A stretch of 10,685 bases of DNA, taken from Fidelibacterota bacterium (GTDB taxonomy: Bacteria > Fidelibacterota > Fidelibacteria > Fidelibacterales > Fidelibacteraceae). Positions 1 through 6,400 of the stretch are shown here, one piece after another. A program made the translations under genes and the position numbers. The stretch is taken from positions 1 through 10,685 of the forward strand of contig DAOVOB010000020.1 of assembly GCA_030629925.1 (NCBI GenBank). Reading direction: 5' to 3'. The notes under the pieces were generated by a model. That model saw only the letters and a program-made list of their open reading frames with translations. It did not search any database and was not told the origin of the DNA. Within the stretch, counting starts at the first letter, position 1. Every line of letters begins with the position of its first letter.

Positions 1-294
1 CCCTTTCTTAGATATATCAGTAAAGAAAATCCTCGGCTCCGTACGATCATCGCGATCTGGCAGTATGTGATCGTCGGTGGTGGCTTTTTAAGTATACTTA
101 TTTTTGGTATGTCGGGTATTTTTGAAATTTGGTTTATCGCGACTGTAACCATGTTTCTGCTTTATTTGAGCTTGATCTTGTACGAGGAGAATATCGTCAA
201 AAAAATTGTCGAGCTACTTAAGGATGAAAAGGATCTCAATATTGGTATTGAGAAGATCTTTGTGCCGGAAAATCCTAAAAAAAAGAAGAAGTAA
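1..294 (+). CDS. C-terminal part of an unrecognised membrane protein (5' end outside window)
   Basis: The reading frame is open from base 1, so only the last 97 codons are seen and the true start lies upstream. A GTG at 67 is an internal valine, not a convincing start. Two hydrophobic segments are visible, at about residues 15-36 (rich in I, V, G, F, L) and 40-59 (FEIWFIATVTMFLLYLSLIL), separated by a very short turn, so they probably form a helical hairpin. A charged tail of about 38 residues follows and ends in five lysines, which should lie in the cytoplasm by the positive-inside rule. I do not recognise the family. The gene ends 117 bases before the next gene on the same strand, over very AT-rich DNA, so co-transcription is not evident. 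Confidence 0.75.
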   Translation, partial: PFLRYISKENPRLRTIIAIWQYVIVGGGFLSILIFGMSGIFEIWFIATVTMFLLYLSLILYEENIVKKIVELLKDEKDLNIGIEKIFVPENPKKKKK

Positions 295-343
295 CCAAAA
301 ATATTCTAATAAATCATAAATAATATATTTCTTTCTAAATTCT

Positions 344-370
344 TTGATTTTTCATTCAATTCTCCATAAT
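344..370 (+). promoter_or_regulatory. Possible promoter of the serine hydrolase gene
   Basis: The AT-rich gap 295-411 contains TTGATT (344-349) and CATAAT (365-370), a sigma-70-like pair with a rather short 15-base spacer, about 40 bases before the ATG. The bias toward A and T makes chance matches likely, and FCB-group promoters can differ from this consensus, so this is only a candidate. The rest of the gap shows a ribosome binding site (AAGGA, 401-405) and nothing else. Confidence 0.2.
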
Positions 371-411
371 ATCTGCAGAATAGTACTAAGCAATTTTATA
401 AAGGACGGATC

Positions 412-2742
412 ATGAAACGTTGTTTTATTTTTATTTTAGCCATAGTGTCTTTACTTGCTGCAAACCCGTATGAGCAGATCGATTTTGTTATAGGAAATGC
501 CATCCAAAGCCATATTTTTCCGGGTGCTACCGTTGCGGTTGGTACGGCTGATAGTATGCTTTACCACAAGGCTTACGGTAATTTTACTTATGACGCCGCT
601 TCAACTATAGTAGATACACTTTCTATCTTCGATCTGGCATCCTTAACTAAAGTTTTTGCCACGTCCATGTGCATGATGAAGTGCATTGATTCCGGTCTGG
701 TTTCAGCAGAAGATTATGTAAAAGATTGGGTACCCGAATTTAACAATAATGGAAAAGGCGTTATCAAAGTCAAGCATTTGCTGATGCATAACAGCGGCCT
801 GCCGGCATATACCTCTGCTGCCTCAACGCGTTCAGCGACTTTAAGTAAAATATATAATATCACCATGACCCAATCTCTTGGAGATTACAAATACAGTTGC
901 CTGAATTTCATCATGAACATGCGAGTTGTAGAAGAAGCTACCGGTATGCAAATGTGGGAATTCTATAAAGAGATCTATACTGATCCTATGGGATTAACAC
1001 GCAGTATGTTCTGTCCGGCGGATTCCTTGCATCCTGAATGTTTACCAACTGCAACGACACTTCAGGGAACAGTTCATGATCCCTTGGCGGCCGGACTAAA
1101 CGGTTATTCCGGGAATGCCGGACTTTTTTCAACCAGTGGTGATTTGGCTAAATTCTGTCAAATGATGCTGAATTTCGGCACCCTTGATGGACATAAATAT
1201 GTGGACTCAACGACAGTTATTCCTTTCACGACCTTGCAATCAACCGCCGGTAGCAGAGCTTATGGTTGGGGAATAAATGGCAGTTCTGCCGGTTCGCTTA
1301 TGTCTGACTTAAATTATGGACATACAGGTTATACAGGGACATCGGCTTTTCTTGACCCTACCCGAAAGCTTTTTGTGGTCTTGCTAACTAATCGAGTCTA
1401 TCCTAATGATAATACCAGCGTTTCTTCAGTCCGCCAAGCTGTGGCAAATGCAGCTGTCCGTGTCTTTGATAATCTGCCCGGTCAGCCACGTATCCACTCA
1501 ATTACACATGATGAAAGCGGAAGTTGGGAATTGAAATGGGATTATACCAACAATCTTGACTCTGTTATGCTGATCGAAGAATTTGATGAAGGGGCAAGCG
1601 GTCGGAACGTAATGATAATTCCTTCGGATTCATTGACCGTTACATTAGAAGCCATAGATTGTATCTGTCAACGCTCGGTAAAACTAGTTCCATTTCTTGA
1701 TGGTGTAACCGGTGACACATCCGATACCTATTATATGAAAGAGAGTACTTTAGATAAGTACGCATTGATCGTAGATGGATATGATCGTGTTTCAAATGAT
1801 TATGGTTGGAACCTCCCCTATCATGCTATTGCGGGGTACCATGCAAATGCTCTTCCGCAAACATGGGGGTATACGACCTGCGATAATCAGGCGATTATTG
1901 ATGGTGATATTATTCTTGCTGACTATGATTGTGTTCTGTGGTTCTGTGGCGATGAAAGCACCGCAGACGAAACCTTCAGTTCCACTGAACAAGCTAAAGT
2001 AAAAACCTTCCTTGAACAAGGTGGCTACTTATTCGTAAGTGGATCAGAGATTGGTTATGATCTTTCATATAAGGGTAGTACAAGCGATAAAAGTTTTTAT
2101 AACAATTACCTTAAAACACGTTATTTGGGAGATGATTCGAATGACTTAACCGTCTATGGTCGGGCCAATACGCGCTTTGAAAGCTTATCTTTTAGTTATG
2201 GTGGACCATCGGCACTTTACCAAGAAGATTATCCCGATATCATTATTTCCAATGCCGGATCAAAATTTATTTTACATTACTCCAGTACAGTTTACGCCGG
2301 AATTGGCTATGTGGGTCCTTTGGGTACTTCGACCGACTCGGGAAAAGTTATTTCTCTTGGCTTCCCTTTTGAAACCATACAAGGGGAAAGTAATCGCATC
2401 GCGCTAATGGATAAGATTATAGACTTCTTTGAGTCAGCACTGGAAGTTTCTGTAGAAGATATTTTCGGACATATTCCAAATGAATTTGAGCTTTATTCCG
2501 CCTACCCCAACCCGTTTAATCCTCAGACAACTATAAGCTTTAATTTGCCTTATTCTGATGATGTAAAAATGATCATCCATGATATTAACGGTAAATTGAT
2601 TGATGTTCTTATCGATGAGCATTACAATGCCGGAAAACATTCCTTTAGATGGAACGCGGCAAATTACCCCTCTGGTGTTTATTTTTGCAAGTTACGTTTT
2701 GCCGGATTGAGCAAAGTGCAGAAACTGATTTTGGTGAAATAG
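412..2742 (+). CDS. Secreted serine hydrolase (beta-lactamase/PBP fold) with FN3-like, amidotransferase-like and type IX sorting domains
   Basis: This is an exported multidomain enzyme of 776 residues. Residues 1-17 form a signal peptide (MKRC, a hydrophobic stretch, then LLAA before NPYEQ), with no lipobox. The beta-lactamase-related domain covers about 20-350. It has the catalytic SLTK (Ser77, Lys80), the HLLMHNSGLP segment (122-131), VHDPLA and GNAGLFST (221-241), and the HTG triad (304-306). The second motif reads YSC (161-163) where family members normally have Y-x-N or Y-x-D. A short FN3-like domain follows (about 357-440). A glutamine-amidotransferase-like domain (about 447-680) has VDGYDR, GDESTADETFS and LFVSGSEIGYDL, as in FCB-group amidase and xanthan-lyase-like proteins. 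The tail 693-776 (YPNPFNP, SGVYF) is a type IX sorting domain, so the protein should be released or anchored at the cell surface. AAGGA at 401-405, six bases before the ATG, supports the start. The substrate is unknown; peptidoglycan-derived peptides or esters are plausible. A beta-lactam resistance role is not indicated. Confidence 0.9.
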   Translation: MKRCFIFILAIVSLLAANPYEQIDFVIGNAIQSHIFPGATVAVGTADSMLYHKAYGNFTYDAASTIVDTLSIFDLASLTKVFATSMCMMKCIDSGLVSAEDYVKDWVPEFNNNGKGVIKVKHLLMHNSGLPAYTSAASTRSATLSKIYNITMTQSLGDYKYSCLNFIMNMRVVEEATGMQMWEFYKEIYTDPMGLTRSMFCPADSLHPECLPTATTLQGTVHDPLAAGLNGYSGNAGLFSTSGDLAKFCQMMLNFGTLDGHKYVDSTTVIPFTTLQSTAGSRAYGWGINGSSAGSLMSDLNYGHTGYTGTSAFLDPTRKLFVVLLTNRVYPNDNTSVSSVRQAVANAAVRVFDNLPGQPRIHSITHDESGSWELKWDYTNNLDSVMLIEEFDEGASGRNVMIIPSDSLTVTLEAIDCICQRSVKLVPFLDGVTGDTSDTYYMKESTLDKYALIVDGYDRVSNDYGWNLPYHAIAGYHANALPQTWGYTTCDNQAIIDGDIILADYDCVLWFCGDESTADETFSSTEQAKVKTFLEQGGYLFVSGSEIGYDLSYKGSTSDKSFYNNYLKTRYLGDDSNDLTVYGRANTRFESLSFSYGGPSALYQEDYPDIIISNAGSKFILHYSSTVYAGIGYVGPLGTSTDSGKVISLGFPFETIQGESNRIALMDKIIDFFESALEVSVEDIFGHIPNEFELYSAYPNPFNPQTTISFNLPYSDDVKMIIHDINGKLIDVLIDEHYNAGKHSFRWNAANYPSGVYFCKLRFAGLSKVQKLILVK

Positions 2743-2747
2743 GTAAT

Positions 2748-2782
2748 CAATTGACAATTGACAGAGGACAATTGACAATTTG
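2748..2782 (+). repeat. 7-bp tandem repeat array (CAATTGA), left end of element
   Basis: Five consecutive heptads start six bases after the stop of the serine hydrolase gene: CAATTGA, CAATTGA, CAGAGGA, CAATTGA, CAATTTG. The third unit is a purine-rich variant and the fifth is degenerate. The same order of units, with the variant included, appears inverted at 2898-2951. Confidence 0.85.
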
Positions 2783-2920
2783 AATATCTTGTTAGAAGTA
2801 AATAAAACACTGTTGCTTAAAAAGACAGTTGAAGTTAATAAAATCTTTCAATCAATTGTTGAAACAACTAAAAAAGAATTTGGAAATAGCGTAAATATTA
2901 ATTGTCAATTGATAATTTAA
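2780..2920 (+). pseudogene. Probable C-terminal remnant of a four-helix-bundle (S23 / 23S rRNA intervening-sequence) protein gene
   Basis: The frame is open from 2762 (after a TGA at 2759-2761) to a TAA at 2918-2920. A TTG at 2780 would give 46 residues, but no ribosome binding site precedes it. The product is amphipathic. Its middle, VNKIFQSIVETTKKEFG, resembles from memory the last helix of S23/IVS four-helix-bundle proteins, which commonly ends in an I-x-K-T-T-K type pattern. The last residues, NINCQLII, are encoded by the right heptad array. About two thirds of a normal 115-125 residue family member is missing, so this is probably a decayed remnant and not a working gene. The match is short, and chance openness of AT-rich DNA cannot be excluded. 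Confidence 0.35.
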
Positions 2921-2951
2921 TTGTCCTTCGTCAATTTTCAATTGTCAATTG
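2898..2951 (-). repeat. 7-bp tandem repeat array (CAATTGA), right end of element, inverted
   Basis: Read on the minus strand from 2951, the units are CAATTGA, CAATTGA, AAATTGA, CGAAGGA, CAATTAA, then five bases (ATTAT), then CAATTGA and CAATTAA. The purine-rich unit CGAAGGA is the counterpart of CAGAGGA in the left array. The first three units encode the last residues and the stop of the 108-residue gene at 2931-3257. Confidence 0.85.
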
Positions 2952-3257
2952 TTTAAGAATTTCTTCCAAATCTTCATCTTTATACTCAAGTTTTTTCAAG
3001 TATCGATGAATATTAATGGCAAGAAAAGGCCAGACGACGAGACAGAGCACGCCAAGAGCAAAGGAAAATGACAGAGGTGGATTATTGAGAAGGTTCCCTA
3101 TTCCAAACCCGAGAAGGATCATGGATTCAAAGAAGATAAAAAGAATTTGTTTAACACGGGTTCGACGTATCCATTTTTTAATATCTTCAACTGTTAATTC
3201 AGCACGTTTTTTTTCATCGAACACTCGTCCGAGTTCTTTGACTAAAAATTCATTCAT
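2931..3257 (-). CDS. Small two-helix membrane protein, family not recognised
   Basis: The product has 108 residues. A charged N-terminal region (1-36, rich in K, R and E) is followed by a hydrophobic segment at about 37-57 (ILFIFFESMILLGFGIGNLL), a short NNPP turn, a second segment at about 63-84 (FALGVLCLVVWPFLAINI), and a charged tail (RYLKKLEYKDEDLEEILK). Both ends should face the cytoplasm. GGAG lies eight bases before the ATG, which supports the start. A longer opposite-strand frame over the same DNA lacks such features. The last seven residues (QLTIEN preceded by K) and the TGA stop are read from the heptad array, so the original C-terminus may have been replaced when the repeat arrived. 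It lies 144 bases downstream of the addAB gene on the same strand, but a palindromic repeat intervenes, so operon membership is uncertain. Function is unknown. Confidence 0.7.
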   Translation of the reverse strand: MNEFLVKELGRVFDEKKRAELTVEDIKKWIRRTRVKQILFIFFESMILLGFGIGNLLNNPPLSFSFALGVLCLVVWPFLAINIHRYLKKLEYKDEDLEEILKQLTIEN

Positions 3258-3306
3258 TGTATTTTCTCCGATATTTATTTTATTTCAAAATATATGTAAC
3301 ATGAAT

Positions 3307-3365
3307 AGATCTCTCCGCTACGCTCTCCTTCGCAAAGGCTTAGGAGAACTCCGGTCGAGATGACA
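3307..3365. repeat. Imperfect palindromic intergenic repeat (REP-like)
   Basis: The stretch opens with AGATCTCTCCGCTACGCT and closes with CCGGTCGAGATGACA. The ends pair (ATCTC 3309-3313 with GAGAT 3357-3361), and an inner hairpin pairs TCTCCT (3324-3329) with AGGAGA (3342-3347). It is markedly richer in G and C than its flanks. From memory it resembles the intergenic 'TCTCCGCTACGCT ... GGTCGAGATGACA' repeats found in many FCB-group genomes. It lies between two minus-strand genes and may form a transcript hairpin. Confidence 0.6.
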
Positions 3366-3399
3366 GCATCCTTGGTATTTCTCAGAATCTGTCTCTTGC

Positions 3400-3420
3400 C
3401 ATCAACTATCAACTTTCAAC
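3400..3420 (-). repeat. Second 7-bp tandem array (GTTGAAA, GTTGATA, GTTGATG)
   Basis: On the minus strand three heptads run in series at 3420-3414, 3413-3407 and 3406-3400. They differ in sequence from the CAATTGA arrays but share the 7-base period and the TTGA core. They encode the last residues (LKVDS) and the TGA stop of the addAB gene. Confidence 0.7.
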
Positions 3421-6400
3421 CTTGTAGACTTCCGGCATAATCCCTCAAAGCTGCAATACTTACAAGCATCCTTAAAAGATTTCTCTGTAATATAATACTT
3501 TCCATCGGCTATTTGAGAAAAAAGATCACGTAAATGTTTTTCGAATTCATTGATGATAAAGGATTGTCTGCCCTGCCTGAATTCTCCATCTTTATGTTGA
3601 TATCTCAACAATTTTGTATCTTTCTTTGGATCCTTAAGTGTTTCATACATGGCTTCTTGTTCATAGTCAGGATATATTTCCACACATTTCTTTAGATATA
3701 AATATAATTGAGACAGCATCATTTTCGAAAGCATGGATGGAGTGATCGTGCCGGTTTTAAAGTCTGAAGCAATGAGTTTTTTCTCTTCTTCATTGATCAT
3801 GATCTTATCAATTCGCCCTTTCAACACAATATGAATATCTTCATATCTCAATTCAAGGTCATCAAAAGATTTTTCACTTTCAATGTATTTGTATTCGCCA
3901 AAATCTTTAGCGATCAAGTTAAGATTCTTAACTAGACAATTCTTATCCGACCCCAGATACAAATTCTTGACATAATTCCTGAAATGATCCATTTGCTGCG
4001 GGTCATTCACATCGATCTTTTCATACTCAAGTGCTCTATTAAAACAATCCTGCATCAGAACGATAGCCGGCTCTACTTCAAGATCATAGCCCCTACCTTC
4101 AATAAAATATTCATAGGTCTTGTGAACAACATTCCCCTTTTTGCTACCCCAGAATAATGCTTCTTCCTGATCCATGGGTGAACATTTTAGGATCTTATCA
4201 TAATAAAATTTCATTGGGCAAGCCAACAGTGTATCCACACTCGTAACTGATATGTTAAAGCTGTTTTGTTTTTCGGCAATATCTCCGCTGAATATTTCCC
4301 GCTTGCCTTCCAGTATTTCCTTATGTCTGGTTATCATGGGCGAATTATGACCGGAAATATTATGATTTGCATAGGACAGTAATTTCTGTCTTCGCCCTAC
4401 AGCTACTGCTGAAATAATGTTTAAATCCAATTCTTCCAAAAATGACGAGCGACTCTGTTCGGAACCATCCTCGGCATGGGTAGAACTGCAAAAGATCACA
4501 CTTTCGCCCAGTTTTTTCCATTCTTGCATGAAATGGTGGTTCAATTCCAGAGAATAGTCTCTGTTTCGACTAAAGAAGGGATTCTCGTTTTCCTGTCTGG
4601 GAATATCGCCTTCGACCATACCTAACACATAAAGTTTATCAGCACGGGCACCCAAACTGTCCAGCAATCCCATAACCGGAATACCGTTGAACTGATCCCT
4701 GCGAGGAATACCTTCTTTTTTAATCCGGGTGTTCATTTCGCGGACGATTGCGTTGATATTGGTTTTGGAATTCAGATGCATAAGATCAAGAATAACCTTT
4801 TCCAGTACTTCGATGAATTTATCGCAGGCCTTACACATATCTGTACTGGCATCAGCTTTAATATTCTTAATAAAATTTTGGGTCTTTTTTAAAAGCTCTG
4901 AGCTGTTTCTTGCAAGTTTATCTTTGCAAAACTGCAGTGCTTCGGGGGGAAGTGCTTTTTCTTCCATGGGTCTCTGCCTTACCTGCTGATCATAGCAAAA
5001 CATCTCATATCCGGGTTTCATCAAGGGATGCATCAAGATCGGCGATAGGTCTTTCCATTCAGGAACAGGCTTTCTGCATAATTCAAGATAGTTCATCAGT
5101 AAAGCGATACATGGTAGTTCATACAGCGATCTTGGACCAATGAATCTGGCTTTTAATCCCATTTGCGACAATTGTCTCTGCAGATGCGGTGCGTATTTTT
5201 CCATGGAGGCTACGGCGATCATAAGCTGATCATTCGGACTGCAATTTTCTTTGATATGTTGCGATACCGCCAGCACTTCTTCTCTTGGGGAAAAGGCTTC
5301 GATCAATATGTGTGTCTGCGATTTATTGTTCGGAAGCAATGATAGTTCTATAAGATCATTTTCAGTCCGCAATTTTTCAATATATTCTTTCTCCATCTCG
5401 GTCTGAATGTATACATCCAACAAAATGATCTTTTGACCCCGGACATTCACATGACTATACGGCAAGTCCGCCGGTCGATAATCCGCCGACAGAAAAATAT
5501 CTTGATAAAACTGCCTAAATTCATTTTTAACCCGTCCTTTGCGCAATTCTTCCTCACGCAGGGCTTTGGCCAAATAATCAGCCGTGCCATCTTTCATGTC
5601 GGGATTTCTATGCTTGATCATTAAACGCAAACTGTCCTGAGATATGCCGGTTTCAGCATCTTCATGCAAGAATTTACTCAAGGTGCTGACTTTGATATCC
5701 GGTCGCATTAATCCCTGTTTAGCCAGTGCAAGATAGACCTGTTCTTCATGCTGACCCGACGCACAAAGGATGAGTTGTTCTCCATCTTTGATCTCCTGAA
5801 TCAATTTCCCAAGATCCATATCGCCGGGTGGCAATTGAGCTTTTACACTTATTCCCAAAGGTAATTCGTCAAAGTAGGTGTCCTGCCATTCGACCTCGAC
5901 CACCTCATCCAAAGCAACAAAATATATTTTAGCCTTGGCATTTATGCCATAAACCTGTTTTAACATCCATTGATAACTTTGCAGTTGTTTTCTATATACC
6001 GATAACAAGCGCTTTGTAGCATCGGTTTTGTAATCAAGAATAGTCCAATGATCACCTGCTTTATAAAGCAAATCAAGCGTTCCGTTCACCTGAACCACAT
6101 CACGTTCATTACCCAACCACGCTTTGACTTTCAACTCGGGATACTTTTCAATGTTGGCATCATGTAAAATTGCCGCAAATTTATGCTTGTTAACATTTGC
6201 TAACCAAGGTTTAACTTTGGCAAGAAGTTCCCCGCGATCGACAGTTGGGTATGCCTGTAAAATATGGTCATTAATTTGTTTTGAATATGTATTCGTATTC
6301 AACCAGACTTGCTCCATGCAAAAATGAAAGAGCATTCCGGGTACAGTTCCCAGTCCGCTTTTACTCTCGTCAAAATCAAAAGTCTGCTGTTTGCCCATCA

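Larger units (their letters stand above)
2748..2951. repeat. 204-bp element bounded by inverted heptad arrays
   Basis: The left array (2748-2782) and right array (2898-2951) are inverted copies of the same heptad pattern, and the roughly 115 bases between them carry an open frame resembling the end of an S23-type four-helix-bundle gene. The whole looks like a degenerate inserted cassette or miniature element. I see no clear target-site duplication in the flanks (GGTAAT on the left, TTTAAG on the right) and no transposase. It sits between two convergent genes, where paired inverted arrays in the transcript could also act as a terminator for both; there is no classical GC-rich stem with a U-run. 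Confidence 0.55.

Noticed and set aside
412..1480. Reading the hydrolase as an antibiotic-resistance class C beta-lactamase
   Set aside because: The fold is shared with many esterases and peptidases. The accessory domains, sorting tail and altered YSC motif point to a secreted hydrolase of other purpose.
1775..2019. Short frames on both strands inside the serine hydrolase gene
   Set aside because: They overlap the conserved amidotransferase-like domain and have no ribosome binding site or recognisable content.
2748..2951. Heptad arrays as a CRISPR array
   Set aside because: The units are 7 bases long and contiguous, with no unique spacers of 30-40 bases.
3016..3363. Plus-strand open frame of 115 codons opposite the small membrane protein gene
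   Set aside because: The product is arginine- and serine-rich with no domain-like features and runs through a palindromic repeat. The minus-strand gene has a ribosome binding site and two clear membrane helices.
3435..3464. Fe-S nuclease motif as evidence for Cas4 or a CRISPR locus
   Set aside because: The C-x2-C-x5-C motif is shared by AddB and Cas4, but here it sits at the end of a clear AddB-like half. No CRISPR repeats or other cas genes are present.
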